Of a DNA stretch of 58,592 bases, positions 32,980-42,512 are shown in pieces. This stretch comes from Kineococcus rubinsiae. GTDB taxonomy: Bacteria > Actinomycetota > Actinomycetes > Actinomycetales > Kineococcaceae. Numbering within the stretch: the first letter of the stretch is position 1; each line of letters starts with the position of its first letter. The position numbers and the translations under genes were made by a program. The notes under the pieces were generated by a model, which saw nothing but the letters and a program-made list of their open reading frames with translations, was not told the origin of the DNA and did no database searches. The DNA lies in NCBI RefSeq assembly GCF_011839805.1, contig NZ_VWPY01000028.1, positions 1-58,592 of the forward strand, in the 5' to 3' direction.

Positions 32980-34392
32980 ATGTTCCTGCTGCCCAGCAGC
33001 CCTGTCCAGCGTGCCGTCGTCGGAACCACCGTGGCCCTGCTCCTCGCCACGCTGCTGCTGCTGCGCTCGCCCGCCGCGGCGCAGGGCCTGCTGTGGCCGG
33101 TCGTCGCCCTCGTGGTCCTCGTCGCCGCGGCCTTCGTGGTGGTGCGCTCCCGCCGTCGCGCCTCCGGCTGGGCCGCCGCCGCGCGCGGCGGACGGGACCT
33201 GGTCCTGCACCTCTCGCCCGTCGTGCTCCTCACGCTGGTGTTCCCCTTCGCGAGCAGCCGCCTCGCCGGCGCGGACATCGGGGGCACACCGCTCACGACG
33301 GTCCTCCTCGCGTCGTCGCTCACGGTGCCCTGGTTGAGCCAGGCCGTGTGCCTGCCGCTCTACCGGGCGATCGGGCACCTCATCCTCGAGGGTGACCTCC
33401 AGAAGATCGAGAAGCGCTTCTGCGCGACGTGGCCCTGGACCTTCGTGCAGACGCTGCCCGCGGTCGTGCTCTTCGTCGTGCCGGTGCAGCTGTTCCTGCG
33501 CTTCTCGCCGTCAGCCCTCGCCGGCTACGTGGTCCTGTGCCTGCTGCACGTCCTCTTCGCCCAGTCGCTGATCCTCACCAACGTCGGGCGTCGACGGGGA
33601 CGCTGGGCACTGGCCTGGGCCGTGTACGCCGCCGCTCTGGCGGTGGCCCCCACCTGGTGGTTCCTGCCGCCGCTGGCCGGTCTCGCCGTCCAGGTCCTGC
33701 CGCTTGCCCGGGAGCTCGCGTCGCTGCGGCGTCCTCCGCGCCTGGACCACCGCGACGTGGCGGCGGACCTCGTGCGCGGGATCCTGCTGGGGGCCGTCCT
33801 CTGGTCCGACAAGCTCTTCCTCTTCGTCGTCACGGACGGCCGCTTCGCCGTCCAGACCGTGTTCCTGGCCCTGCTGCCCGCGGTCCTCGCCTACAACTTC
33901 TACTTCGTCCGCCTGGCGCCGAGCTTCGACGACTCCGTCGGGGTGGTGCGGGCCTCCATGGAGAGCGACCCCTACTCGGTCCTCGCGCACCGCTCCCGCA
34001 GCCTGGCCGACCTGGTCACCTCGAGCGTCGCGACGACCGGCCTCCTCGGCGCGGTGCTGGGGCTCGTCGTCACCCTGCTGGCGGCCACCCTCGCCCCGGC
34101 CGACCTGCAGACCGTAGGCCTCGTCTCGCTGGCCTCGTGGACCTTCATGATGATCACCATCCTCTGCTACAAGCTCGACTACGTCGGCCGTCGTGCCGCG
34201 GCGCAGGCGATCAGCGCGGTGCACCTCGTCCTCTGCACGGTGGTGTTCCTGACCGTGAGCGGCGTGGGCGCCACCTACGGGCTCCTCGTCGCGCTCGACG
34301 CGGCGGTGTTCGTCCTCGCCCTCGCCGCCTGCCTCCTGCACTGGCGGAACCCCGAGTACACCCTGTTCTGGCGTCACGCGACCGCCTGGTGA
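32980..34392 (+). CDS. pelG: PelG-like polysaccharide membrane transporter
   Basis: 470 residues with about 12 membrane helices, in the MOP-flippase-like PelG family. Supporting patterns are the conserved ALWxDK-type element (GAVLWSDKLFLFVVTDGRFA), YNFYFVRLAPSFDDSV, the LILEGDLQKIEKRF loop and the ending LHWRNPEYTLFWRH. PelG works with PelF to make and export the cationic Pel exopolysaccharide. The ATG at 32980 has GGAG 8 bases upstream; an in-frame ATG at 32827 would add a basic, unconserved stretch. PelF follows 50 bases downstream. Confidence 0.8.
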   Translation: MFLLPSSPVQRAVVGTTVALLLATLLLLRSPAAAQGLLWPVVALVVLVAAAFVVVRSRRRASGWAAAARGGRDLVLHLSPVVLLTLVFPFASSRLAGADIGGTPLTTVLLASSLTVPWLSQAVCLPLYRAIGHLILEGDLQKIEKRFCATWPWTFVQTLPAVVLFVVPVQLFLRFSPSALAGYVVLCLLHVLFAQSLILTNVGRRRGRWALAWAVYAAALAVAPTWWFLPPLAGLAVQVLPLARELASLRRPPRLDHRDVAADLVRGILLGAVLWSDKLFLFVVTDGRFAVQTVFLALLPAVLAYNFYFVRLAPSFDDSVGVVRASMESDPYSVLAHRSRSLADLVTSSVATTGLLGAVLGLVVTLLAATLAPADLQTVGLVSLASWTFMMITILCYKLDYVGRRAAAQAISAVHLVLCTVVFLTVSGVGATYGLLVALDAAVFVLALAACLLHWRNPEYTLFWRHATAW

Positions 34393-34442
34393 CCCGCGAG
34401 CGCCGTCTCCCTCCCGCACCGAGAGACCGAGGAGCCCCGGGC

Positions 34443-36155
34443 ATGCCCGCAGCACCCACCACGCCCACCGCCGCCGCCGACCGCCCGCACGTCGACGTCG
34501 CGATCGTCATGGAGTCGACCTACCCCTACCTCAAGGGGGGCGTCTCGGCCGTCGTCCACGACATCGTCAAGGGCAACCAGGACCTGACCTTCGGCATCAT
34601 CCACATCACGTGGGACGCCGACTCGCCGCACGAGGACCTCTACGGCATGCCCGGCAACGTGGCGTGGGTCCACCCGGTGTACCTGAGCATGCAGGCGCAC
34701 CGCGACGACTTCATGGTGCTGACTCCGCGCATGCTCGGCATGCGGTCGGCGGCGCGCAGGAAGCTGGCCCACCGCGTCTACGACGCCATCGACGCCGTCG
34801 TCGACGGGGACCCGGCTCCCCTGTGGTCGCTGTACGACGAGGGCATGAACCCGCGGACGCAGCAGTACCCGCTCTGGGCGCTGCTGGGCACGCGGGAGTT
34901 CATGGAGGCCACGCGCGACCGGCTGCCAGGCCTCGGCCTGCCGCTGGTCGACACCTTCTGGACGATGCGCGAGTTCTTCTCCCTCGCCTACGCCGTCCTC
35001 GGTGGAGACATCCCGTCCGCGTCCGTCTACCACGCGCACACGACGGGGTACGCCTCCGTCCTGGGTGCCGCCGGCGCCCGGCAGAACGGGGGGAAGTTTT
35101 TCCTCACCGAGCACAACCTGTACGTCCGCGACACGGTCAACACCCTGCTCGGGCGGAGCATGGCCCTCACGCTGAGCGCCACCGACTACCGCACCTTCGA
35201 CGTCACCCCGCAGGAGCGGGCCTGGATGGCGTGGTGGACCGAGATGGGGCGCTTCACCTACCCGAGCGCGGAGGTCATCAGCTACCTCTACCCCAAGGCC
35301 ATCACCGAGGCGGCCGACCTCGGGGCCCCGGTCGAGAAGAGCGTCGTCATCCCCAACGGGATGGTGGTGCGGGAGTTCGACGAGGTCGCCCGTCGCCGCA
35401 TCGAGGCGCTGCCGGCTGTCCTCGACGGTGGCCCCGACCGCGTCTGGCGCCTGGTGTTCATCGCCCGCGTCGTCCCCATCAAGGGGCTCGCCGACCTCAT
35501 CACCAGCGTCGACCTCCTGGTCAAGCGCGGCGTGACGAACTTCAGCATCGACGTCCTCGGGCCGACCGACCACACCCCCGACTACTACATGCACTGCCGC
35601 GACAAGATGAAGCTGCTGGGGGTCGAGGACTACTTCGTCTTCCGCGGCACGGTGAACGTGCGCGAGCTCCTGGGCGACTACGACGTGCTGGTGCTGCCGA
35701 GCCACAACGAGGGCCAGCCGATCGTCGTGCTCGAGGCGATGACCGCGGGGATCCCGACGGTCGGGACGGAGGTCGGCGGCATGGCCCAGCTCATCGACGA
35801 CCCGCTCACCACGCCCGGCGGCCGGACCTGGGGGCCGTGCGGGCTCCTCGTCCAGCCGGACGACTTCGGTCAGATGGCCGACTCCCTGCAGCGCGTCATG
35901 GCCGACCCGGACCTCTACCAGCGGATGGCGGCCAACGCCCGCGGCCGGGTGGCCGGCTTCTTCCAGCTCGAGGACGCGATGGGCGCCTACAACCGGCTCT
36001 ACAAGGAGCTGGCGGGGCTCGCCGAGAACACCCTCGAGACGCCTCCGGCGCCTCGGGGGAAGGGTCGCCACCTGCCCACACCCCGCCGGCGCCCGCGCGT
36101 CCTGGACCTCACCGTCTTCGACGAGGCCCGCGAACCGCGCCACACCACCCGGTAG
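34443..36155 (+). CDS. pelF: PelF-like GT4 glycosyltransferase
   Basis: 570 residues. The N-terminus VAIVMESTYPYLKGGVSAVV is the diagnostic PelF opening (glycine loop in GG-VS). The C-terminal GT-B half has RLVFIARVVPIKGLADLITS, DVLGPTDHTPDYYMHC, and DVLVLPSHNEGQPIVVLEAM with the EGQPIVVLE donor site. A basic tail of about 40 residues follows. PelF uses UDP-sugars to polymerise Pel. ATG 34443 has GAGGAG 8 bases upstream. No PelD, PelE or c-di-GMP receptor is adjacent, so the locus is reduced. Confidence 0.87.
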   Translation: MPAAPTTPTAAADRPHVDVAIVMESTYPYLKGGVSAVVHDIVKGNQDLTFGIIHITWDADSPHEDLYGMPGNVAWVHPVYLSMQAHRDDFMVLTPRMLGMRSAARRKLAHRVYDAIDAVVDGDPAPLWSLYDEGMNPRTQQYPLWALLGTREFMEATRDRLPGLGLPLVDTFWTMREFFSLAYAVLGGDIPSASVYHAHTTGYASVLGAAGARQNGGKFFLTEHNLYVRDTVNTLLGRSMALTLSATDYRTFDVTPQERAWMAWWTEMGRFTYPSAEVISYLYPKAITEAADLGAPVEKSVVIPNGMVVREFDEVARRRIEALPAVLDGGPDRVWRLVFIARVVPIKGLADLITSVDLLVKRGVTNFSIDVLGPTDHTPDYYMHCRDKMKLLGVEDYFVFRGTVNVRELLGDYDVLVLPSHNEGQPIVVLEAMTAGIPTVGTEVGGMAQLIDDPLTTPGGRTWGPCGLLVQPDDFGQMADSLQRVMADPDLYQRMAANARGRVAGFFQLEDAMGAYNRLYKELAGLAENTLETPPAPRGKGRHLPTPRRRPRVLDLTVFDEAREPRHTTR

Positions 36156-36161
36156 CGGCCC

Positions 36162-36192
36162 GCGCGCCTCGTCCTCACCGGGTGAGGCGCGC
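36162..36192. terminator. Hairpin between convergent pelF and DUF4832 genes
   Basis: A 9-bp stem GCGCGCCTC/GAGGCGCGC with a 13-base loop that can itself pair in part (CCTCAC with GTGAGG). It starts 6 bases after the pelF stop and covers the stop of the convergent gene, so it may work in both directions. Confidence 0.55.
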
Positions 36193-37992
36193 GTCCGCCC
36201 AGTCGGCGTGGTCGTGCGCCGCGCCGTCGGCGGTGGCGCCGACCGTGAGACGCAGCCGGGCGGCGCCGGTGACGGCGACCGCGACGTCCTGCGGTGCGCT
36301 GCGCCCGGTCAGCGTCGGGCTCCGGTAGCGCAGCACCCCGTCGACGTACACGCTGAAGACGACGCTGCCCTGCCCCGCGGCCTCGTCGTCGACGCCCACC
36401 CGGGCGCGGAAGAGGGACGTCGCGGGGGGCACGGCGAACTCGAGGTCCGAGGCGCTGTGCACGCCGAGACCTGTGGTGGAGGTCGTCCCGCGCAGCGACA
36501 TCCGTCGTCCGTCGCCCGCAGCCGCCTCGCCGTTGCTGCGGTCCACCTCGTAGGGACCCCAGCCGTTGCTGGAGGCCAGCGGCCGGAGAGTGCTCAGAGG
36601 GACGTCGCCCCCGGCGGACGGGAGGATAGTGAGCGACCGGTGCAGGTCGTTGGTACCCGTGGAGGGGTTCCAGGTCCCGACGTCGGCCAGCTGCACGCTG
36701 TACTCCGCTCGCGAGGACAGGGACGGGGACGCGTCGGGCAGGGCGAGGCGGAGCGCGTACGAGCCTGCCGCGGTGGGAGCGGTGAGGGGCACCTGCACGG
36801 TCACGTCCCGCCCCGGGAGGAGGGCACGCACGTCCAGGGGGACGGGCACCGTCGTCGTGCCGGTGGGGCCGACCAGCTGCAGGAGCACGGGCCGCGAGGA
36901 GAAGGGCGCCGCGTAGCCGTCGTTGCGCACGGTGAGGGACACCCAGGTGCCCGCCCCGACGGTCACGGGGCCGGGGAAGGACCCCCGGACCAGACGCAGC
37001 CGGTACCCGAGGCGCTTGCGGGCCTCGGCCAACCCCGCAGGCCCCCAGGACGCCAGCACGTCGGGGTGGTAGTCCGCGTTGAGGAAGCTCCAGTGGAAGC
37101 GGGCGAGGTCGGTGGCCGCCGAGGCCCACGCGGACCGCGCTCCGGCGACGGCGCACGTCTCGCCGCCGACGGGTGCCGTCTGCGAGCGCTGCTCGAGCCA
37201 GGCGGCGTCCGTGGGGGCGGGGAAGGTGCCGAAGTCGTCGGCGCTCGCCAGGAAGCAGTCGTCGTGGAGCCCGATGCGGGACGCGGTGGGCCCCGCCGCG
37301 GTCCGCCGGGCGAGTGCGGGGTAACGCACCTGGAGGTGGACCCGCGGGTCGAGGTTCGTGACGAGGGCGTCGAGGACCTGGTCGCGCGTCGCCTGGTGCG
37401 CGTCGTCCACGACCCAGGGCTGCGCGGGGTCGCCCGCGAAGTTGCGCGTGTAGTACCACTCGCCCCAGCGGCCCACGAAGCCCGCCTGCAGCACGGCCAC
37501 GACGTCGGCACCCGCGTTCAGCACGGGAGCGAGCTGACGGACGTGCGCGACCACGCGGGGGGCCGGGGCGTCCTGGTCGTCGTCGGCGGAGTAGGCGAAG
37601 CGCAGGACGAGCTTCACGCCGGCCTCACGGGCTGCGGCGAGGTCCGCGGCGACGGAGCTGAGCACGTCGGGAGCCAGGACGTCGGTGCCCCGGAACGCCT
37701 CGAGGTAGTGGATGCGGTAGACGAGCGTCACGCCCTCGGTGGTGCGCCACCGCGTGAGCTCCGCGGGGTCGAGCGGGCGGCGTCCCCCCGGTGTCTCGTG
37801 CGTCTCGCTGTAGTGGAAGAAGCCGCGCTCGGGGTTGGCGATCTGCGCGGTGGAGGCCGTGTAGACCTCGTCGCTGCGACCGGTGGCCCCACCGTCCGCG
37901 GCGGTGGCGGCTCGCCCCTGGACCACCGTGGCGACCACGGCGAGAGCGGCGGCGGTGGCGAGGAGCCGGGGGCGGGCGTGGGAGCGGGCCAT
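36175..37992 (-). CDS. Secreted DUF4874/DUF4832 protein with NPCBM-like domain
   Basis: 605 residues. A signal peptide is likely (MARSHARPRLLATAAALAVVA, cleavage near residue 30). DUF4874 (about 45-215: NPERGFFHYSETHE, LVLRFAYS, FVGRWGEWYYT) and DUF4832 (about 220-450) follow, then a C-terminal NPCBM-like beta domain (about 480-605: NGWGPYEVDRSNG, GLGVHSASDLEF, SVYVDGVLRYRS). DUF4874/4832 proteins are predicted sugar-binding or glycosidase-like; NPCBM binds carbohydrate. GGGAGG directly touches the ATG, which is unusually tight. It probably acts on the exported polysaccharide, an inference from position. Confidence 0.8.
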   Translation of the reverse strand: MARSHARPRLLATAAALAVVATVVQGRAATAADGGATGRSDEVYTASTAQIANPERGFFHYSETHETPGGRRPLDPAELTRWRTTEGVTLVYRIHYLEAFRGTDVLAPDVLSSVAADLAAAREAGVKLVLRFAYSADDDQDAPAPRVVAHVRQLAPVLNAGADVVAVLQAGFVGRWGEWYYTRNFAGDPAQPWVVDDAHQATRDQVLDALVTNLDPRVHLQVRYPALARRTAAGPTASRIGLHDDCFLASADDFGTFPAPTDAAWLEQRSQTAPVGGETCAVAGARSAWASAATDLARFHWSFLNADYHPDVLASWGPAGLAEARKRLGYRLRLVRGSFPGPVTVGAGTWVSLTVRNDGYAAPFSSRPVLLQLVGPTGTTTVPVPLDVRALLPGRDVTVQVPLTAPTAAGSYALRLALPDASPSLSSRAEYSVQLADVGTWNPSTGTNDLHRSLTILPSAGGDVPLSTLRPLASSNGWGPYEVDRSNGEAAAGDGRRMSLRGTTSTTGLGVHSASDLEFAVPPATSLFRARVGVDDEAAGQGSVVFSVYVDGVLRYRSPTLTGRSAPQDVAVAVTGAARLRLTVGATADGAAHDHADWADARLTR

Positions 37993-38028
37993 CCTCCCGC
38001 TTCGGGCCCGGCGGGGTGGACCTTGAGC

Positions 38029-39117
38029 TCAGGCCTCCGGGTCGCGGACGAAGACCGCGCCTCCGTGCGGGGTGACGGTCACCTTCTCGGGAGCCGGTCG
38101 GCCCTGCGCGTCGTGCAGGCCCGGCGGGACGTCGTAGGTGATCTTCCTCCGCCTGGCGGAGTTGAGGTTCGCCGCCGCCCACCCGTTCGTGAAGGTGCGC
38201 GACCAGCCGTTGCCGCGCTGGCGGGGTTCCTCCGTGGGGGAACCGAGGTCCCAGTTCAGCTCCGGGATGAAGGGGGTGACGGAGTAGCCGTCGTGCGCGG
38301 TCGCGGCCAGCGCTCCTCCCCGGCCCCCGCCGAACACCCAGAAGGCGGCGAGGCCGTAGCGGAAGTTGGGGTGGTCGTCCGTGCCGTCAGAGGGCACGCG
38401 CATCACGGTGAGGCCGGGACCGGCCACCTCGTAGGCCTGCGCCAGGACGGTCTGCGGGTCGAAGTGGTCCTCGGGGCTCCAGCCGAGCCAGACCTCTTCG
38501 AAACCCCCTCCGTAGGCGGCGTGCCGGTCCCAGCGGCCCGGGTCCCTGCGGGACTCGGCGATGTTGGGGACGAGCAGCTTCCCCATGCCCTGCAGCCGCC
38601 GTCCAACGCGGGGAACGAACTCGTCGAGGGTGGCACGGATCTCGGCCATCCCGCGGTCCCCCTCGATCGGCGGGTGGATCCCGTAGTAGTCGTCGAACAC
38701 GTCGTTGTCCGCCATGACGCCGTCGAAGACGGAGTCCTCCAGCTCGTCGGCGACGTTGTCGCACCAGCGCTCCTGGTACTCCTCCTCCCACACCGCCATC
38801 TGCCAGTGGCGCGGGTAGGTGGCCCACTCGATGCGCGAGCCGTCGAGGCGGTGGGCGAACCAGTGCTCGCCGCCCTCCTCGGCCTCCTCGAAGCAGACAC
38901 CCGAGCTGTACACGGGCCCGGGTTCGTAGTCCCGGGTGGAGGAGAGGCACTTGTAGGCGAGGACGGTCATGTCCGGCCGCGCGGACTTCAGGCGCTCCAG
39001 CGCCCCGGTCTCCCAGGGCTGCAGGATCGCCACCTGGTAGTTCTCGATCGCGAAGTCGACCTGGGCGTCGTCGATGGGGTCGCCGTAGCGCACCCACGCA
39101 CCGTGGCGTCGGGGCAT
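38029..39117 (-). CDS. Putative glycoside hydrolase (GHL15-like TIM barrel)
   Basis: 362 residues without a signal peptide. The pattern IENYQVAILQPWETGALERL, VLAYKCLSSTRDYEPG, VFDGVMADNDVFDDYYG and VPNIAESRRDPGRW fits the hypothetical glycosyl hydrolase (GHL) TIM-barrel families, with acidic residues at strand ends (D in FDGVMADND). Catalysis is not shown. Lying beside PelF/PelG, it could stand in for the GH114-type hydrolase part of PelA, but that would need export. TAGTGT lies 7 bases upstream of the ATG with no Shine-Dalgarno sequence. Confidence 0.68.
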   Translation of the reverse strand: MPRRHGAWVRYGDPIDDAQVDFAIENYQVAILQPWETGALERLKSARPDMTVLAYKCLSSTRDYEPGPVYSSGVCFEEAEEGGEHWFAHRLDGSRIEWATYPRHWQMAVWEEEYQERWCDNVADELEDSVFDGVMADNDVFDDYYGIHPPIEGDRGMAEIRATLDEFVPRVGRRLQGMGKLLVPNIAESRRDPGRWDRHAAYGGGFEEVWLGWSPEDHFDPQTVLAQAYEVAGPGLTVMRVPSDGTDDHPNFRYGLAAFWVFGGGRGGALAATAHDGYSVTPFIPELNWDLGSPTEEPRQRGNGWSRTFTNGWAAANLNSARRRKITYDVPPGLHDAQGRPAPEKVTVTPHGGAVFVRDPEA

Positions 39118-39169
39118 GTCGCGGACACTAGCGCAGGGCTCGGGGGCGGAGCCCGCGCTGAGACGAGGC

Positions 39170-39175
39170 TACGGT
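39170..39175 (+). promoter_or_regulatory. Candidate leaderless -10 of the DUF2520-panC operon
   Basis: TACGGT followed by exactly 6 bases and the GTG at 39182, matching the TANNNT-N6-start pattern. No -35 consensus is evident. Confidence 0.45.
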
Positions 39176-39181
39176 GCGGGC

Positions 39182-40090
39182 GTGGCACTCGCAGGCGCGC
39201 AGGGCAGGCTCGACATCGCGGTGGTCGGGGCCGGCCGCGTCGGCCCCGTCGTCGGGGCGGCGCTGCGGGCGGCCGGCCACCGCGTGGTCGGGGTCGCCGC
39301 CCGCTCGCAGGACGCGGCGGAGCGGGTCGAGGCCCTGCTGCCGGGCGTGCGGTGGATCCCCGTGGTGCAGGCGTTCGCGGCGGACCTCGTCGTGCTCGCG
39401 GTCCCCGACGACGTCCTCGGCCCGCTCGTGGCGGAGTCGGTGCCGCACGTGCGGGCGGGGCAGCTCGTGGCCCACACGAGCGGGCTGCACGGCACGGCCG
39501 TCCTGTCGCCCGCCGCGGCGGCCGGGGCGCTGCCGCTGGCGCTGCACCCGGCGATGACCTTCACGGGGACCTCCCTCGACCTGGCCCGGCTGCCGGGCGC
39601 GGCGGTCGCGGTGACCGTCTCGCCCGTCCTGCTGCCGATCGCGGAGGCCCTCGTGCGGGAGTGGGGTGCCACCCCCGTCGTCGTCGCCGAGGCCGACCGG
39701 CCGCTCTACCACGCGGCCCTCGCCCACGGCGCGAACCACCTCGTCACCCTCGTCGCGCAGGCCCTCGCCGCGCTGCGCCCCGTCCTGCACGGCAGCGGGG
39801 AGGACGACCCGGCCGCCGCGGTCCTGCGGCCCCTGCTGACGGCGGCGCTGGACAACGCGCTCGCCGCGGGCGACGCCGCCCTGACCGGTCCGGTGGCCCG
39901 CGGCGACGCCGGCACCGTGGCCCGCCACCTCGAGGTGCTGCGGGCCCGCGCGGACGGGGCCACCGCCACCACCTACGCTCAGCTGGCCCGTGCGGCCACC
40001 GATCGCGCGCTGGCGTCGGGACGCCTGTCCCCGGCCGTCGCGCAGGCGGTGACCGCCGCCCTGCAGCCCGGAGGAGAGGACACCCCGTGA
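39182..40090 (+). CDS. Rossmann-fold DUF2520 domain protein
   Basis: 302 residues. An N-terminal NAD(P)-type fold (IAVVGAGRVGPVVGAALRAAG) and a helical DUF2520 domain (ALHPAMTFTGT, LYHAALAHGANHLVTLVAQA). These proteins resemble F420-dependent or ketopantoate-reductase-like enzymes and lie next to panC in many actinobacteria, so a part in pantothenate synthesis has been suggested but not shown. The stop overlaps the panC start by 4 bases. Confidence 0.88.
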   Translation: MALAGAQGRLDIAVVGAGRVGPVVGAALRAAGHRVVGVAARSQDAAERVEALLPGVRWIPVVQAFAADLVVLAVPDDVLGPLVAESVPHVRAGQLVAHTSGLHGTAVLSPAAAAGALPLALHPAMTFTGTSLDLARLPGAAVAVTVSPVLLPIAEALVREWGATPVVVAEADRPLYHAALAHGANHLVTLVAQALAALRPVLHGSGEDDPAAAVLRPLLTAALDNALAAGDAALTGPVARGDAGTVARHLEVLRARADGATATTYAQLARAATDRALASGRLSPAVAQAVTAALQPGGEDTP

Positions 40091-40944
40091 GCGACCTCGT
40101 CGTGGCCCGCACCCGCGCCGAGCTGGCCGCGGCCCGCGGTGCGCTGCAGGCTCCCGTGGCGGTCGTCATGACCATGGGCGCCCTGCACGCCGGGCACGCG
40201 CGCCTGGTGCGGGAGGCCCGTGCCCGCGGGGGGTCCGTGCTGGTGACCGTGTTCCTCAACCCGCTGCAGTTCGGCGCCGGTGAGGACCTCGCGCGCTACC
40301 CGCGGACGCTGGACGCCGACCTCGCGCTCGCCGCGGCGGAGGGCGCCGACGTCGTCTTCGCGCCCGGCCCCGACGTCGTCTACCCCGACGGCGAACCCGG
40401 GGTCCGCGTCAGCGCCGGCGCGCTCGGCGACGTCCTGGAGGGCGCCAGCCGGCCCGGCCACTTCGACGGGATGCTGACCGTCGTCGCCAAGCTGATGAAC
40501 CTCACGCGCGCCGACGTGTGCCTGTTCGGGCAGAAGGACGCGCAGCAGCTGCTGCTGGTGCGCCGCATGGTCCGCGACCTCGACCTCGGGGTGGAGGTCG
40601 TCGCCGTCCCCACCGTCCGCGAGGACGACGGCCTGGCGATGTCGAGCCGCAACCGCTACCTCTCGCCGTTCGACCGCGAGGTCTCCCTCGTGCTGCACCG
40701 CAGCCTCGCCGCGGGGGAGGCCGCCGCCGCGGAGGGGCCCAGCGCCGTGCGCCGGGCGGCGCGCGACGTCCTGCGCACCGAACCCGCCGCGCGCGTGGAC
40801 TACCTGGCGCTCGTGGACCCCGTCACGCTCGCCGACGTGCCCGAGCACTTCCGCGGCGACGCGCTGCTGGCCGTCGCCGCCCGGGTGGGTTCCACCCGGC
40901 TGATCGACAACGTCCCCCTCGTGATCGGCCGTGCGGAGGGCTGA
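40087..40944 (+). CDS. panC: Pantothenate synthetase
   Basis: 285 residues. It joins pantoate and beta-alanine using ATP. Class I nucleotidyltransferase motifs are clear: MGALHAGHARLVREAR (HIGH-like), VFLNPLQFG, RPGHFDGMLTVVAKL, LFGQKDAQQLLLVRRM and AMSSRNRYLS (KMSKS-like). GTG 40087 overlaps the DUF2520 stop. lysS begins 23 bases after its stop with its own leaderless-type signal. Confidence 0.96.
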   Translation: MSDLVVARTRAELAAARGALQAPVAVVMTMGALHAGHARLVREARARGGSVLVTVFLNPLQFGAGEDLARYPRTLDADLALAAAEGADVVFAPGPDVVYPDGEPGVRVSAGALGDVLEGASRPGHFDGMLTVVAKLMNLTRADVCLFGQKDAQQLLLVRRMVRDLDLGVEVVAVPTVREDDGLAMSSRNRYLSPFDREVSLVLHRSLAAGEAAAAEGPSAVRRAARDVLRTEPAARVDYLALVDPVTLADVPEHFRGDALLAVAARVGSTRLIDNVPLVIGRAEG

Positions 40945-40955
40945 GCCCCTCCCGA

Positions 40956-40961
40956 TAACCT
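40956..40961 (+). promoter_or_regulatory. Candidate leaderless -10 of lysS
   Basis: TAACCT, then 6 bases, then the lysS GTG at 40968. It lies in the 23-base gap after panC, and no ribosome binding site is present. Confidence 0.5.
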
Positions 40962-40967
40962 GGGGCC

Positions 40968-42479
40968 GTGAACGACGACGCGGCGAGCGGCCCCGAGGAC
41001 TCCGACGACACCCCCGAACAGGTGCGGGTGCGTCGCGACAAGCGCGACCGCATGCTCGCCGCGGGCGTCGAGCCGTTCCCCGTCTCGGTGCCGCGCACGA
41101 CCACGCTCGCCGCGGTCCGCGAGGGCTACGCGCACCTGCAGCCGGGCGAGGAGACGACCGACGTCGTCGGGATCACCGGCCGCGTCGTGTACCAGCGGGG
41201 CACCGGCAAGCTCGCGTTCGCGACCCTGCAGGAGGGTGACGGGACGCGCCTGCAGGTGATGGTGTCGCTGGCCGGCGTCGGCGAGCAGGCGCTCGCGGCC
41301 TGGAAGTCCGACGTGGACCTGGGCGACCTGGTGTTCGTGCACGGCGCGGTGATCTCCTCCAAGCGCGGTGAGCTGTCGGTGCTGGCGGACGCGTGGCTCA
41401 TGGCGTCGAAGGCGTTGCGGCCCCTGCCGGTCCTGCACCGGGAACTGTCCGAGGAGACGCGCGTGCGCCAGCGCTACGTCGACCTCATCGTGCGCGAGGA
41501 GGCCCGCGTCACGGTCCGCGCGCGCTCGGCCGTCGTCCGCTCGCTGCGCCGCACGCTGGACGACCGCGGCTTCCTGGAGGTCGAGACCCCCATGCTGCAG
41601 GTGCAGCACGGCGGGGCCTCCGCCCGGCCCTTCGTGACGCACTCCAACGCCTTCGACACCGACCTGTTCCTGCGCATCGCCCCGGAGCTGTTCCTCAAGC
41701 GCTGCGTCGTCGGCGGCCTGGAGCGGGTGTTCGAGATCAACCGGAACTTCCGCAACGAGGGCGCGGACTCCACGCACTCCCCGGAGTTCGCGATGCTCGA
41801 GGCGTACGAGGCCTGGGGCGACTACGACTCGATCGGGGCCCTGACCAAGGACCTCGTGCAGACCTCCGCGCAGCAGGCCTTCGGCACGCAGGTCGTGACC
41901 CTGGCCGACGGCAGCGAGTACGACCTCGGCGGCGAGTGGGCCAGCATCGGCATGTACCCGTCGCTGTCGGAGTCTCTCGGCGAGGAGATCACGCCGCAGA
42001 CGTCGGTGGCCGAGCTGCACGCCGTCGCGGCCCGGTTGGGCGTCGCCGTCGACGAGGCCCGGTGGACGCACGGAAAGCTCGTCGAAGAACTCTGGGAACA
42101 CCGGATCGCCGATTCCCTGCACGCCCCCACGTTCGTGTGCGACTTCCCCGTGGAGACGTCGCCGCTGACGCGCGCGCACCGCAGCGTGGAAGGCGTCGTG
42201 GAGAAGTGGGACCTCTACGTCCGCGGTTTCGAACTGGCCACCGGTTACTCCGAACTCGTGGATCCCGTGGTGCAGCGGGAACGCTTCGAGGAACAGGCCC
42301 GGCTCGCTTCCCTGGGTGATGACGAGGCCATGCGGATCGACGAGGACTTCCTGCGCGCCCAGGAGCACGCCATGCCCCCCTCGGGCGGCATGGGGATGGG
42401 CATCGACCGCCTGCTGATGGCCCTCACGGGCCTCGGGATCCGCGAGACCATCCTCTTCCCGCTGGTCAAGACGCGCTGA
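40968..42479 (+). CDS. lysS: Lysyl-tRNA synthetase, class II
   Basis: 503 residues. An OB-fold anticodon-binding domain (about 60-165: [22 protein letters not shown]) precedes the class II core: [49 protein letters not shown] (motif 2, in that order) and [15 protein letters not shown] (motif 3). The [17 protein letters not shown] stretch is typical of LysRS. The first 35 residues are acidic and variable. It is followed by the small membrane gene and lsr2, the usual actinobacterial order. Confidence 0.96.
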   Translation: MNDDAASGPEDSDDTPEQVRVRRDKRDRMLAAGVEPFPVSVPRTTTLAAVREGYAHLQPGEETTDVVGITGRVVYQRGTGKLAFATLQEGDGTRLQVMVSLAGVGEQALAAWKSDVDLGDLVFVHGAVISSKRGELSVLADAWLMASKALRPLPVLHRELSEETRVRQRYVDLIVREEARVTVRARSAVVRSLRRTLDDRGFLEVETPMLQVQHGGASARPFVTHSNAFDTDLFLRIAPELFLKRCVVGGLERVFEINRNFRNEGADSTHSPEFAMLEAYEAWGDYDSIGALTKDLVQTSAQQAFGTQVVTLADGSEYDLGGEWASIGMYPSLSESLGEEITPQTSVAELHAVAARLGVAVDEARWTHGKLVEELWEHRIADSLHAPTFVCDFPVETSPLTRAHRSVEGVVEKWDLYVRGFELATGYSELVDPVVQRERFEEQARLASLGDDEAMRIDEDFLRAQEHAMPPSGGMGMGIDRLLMALTGLGIRETILFPLVKTR

Positions 42480-42500
42480 GGCACCCCTGGGGGGCTGACG

Positions 42501-42506
42501 TACCCT
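42501..42506 (+). promoter_or_regulatory. Candidate leaderless -10 of the 53-aa gene
   Basis: TACCCT, then exactly 6 bases, then GTG 42513. Confidence 0.45.
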
Positions 42507-42512
42507 GAGGGT

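Noticed and set aside
2076-39181. Integrated mobile island
   Set aside because: No integrase, transposase, att-type repeats or tRNA border was found, and codon usage looks like that of the flanks.
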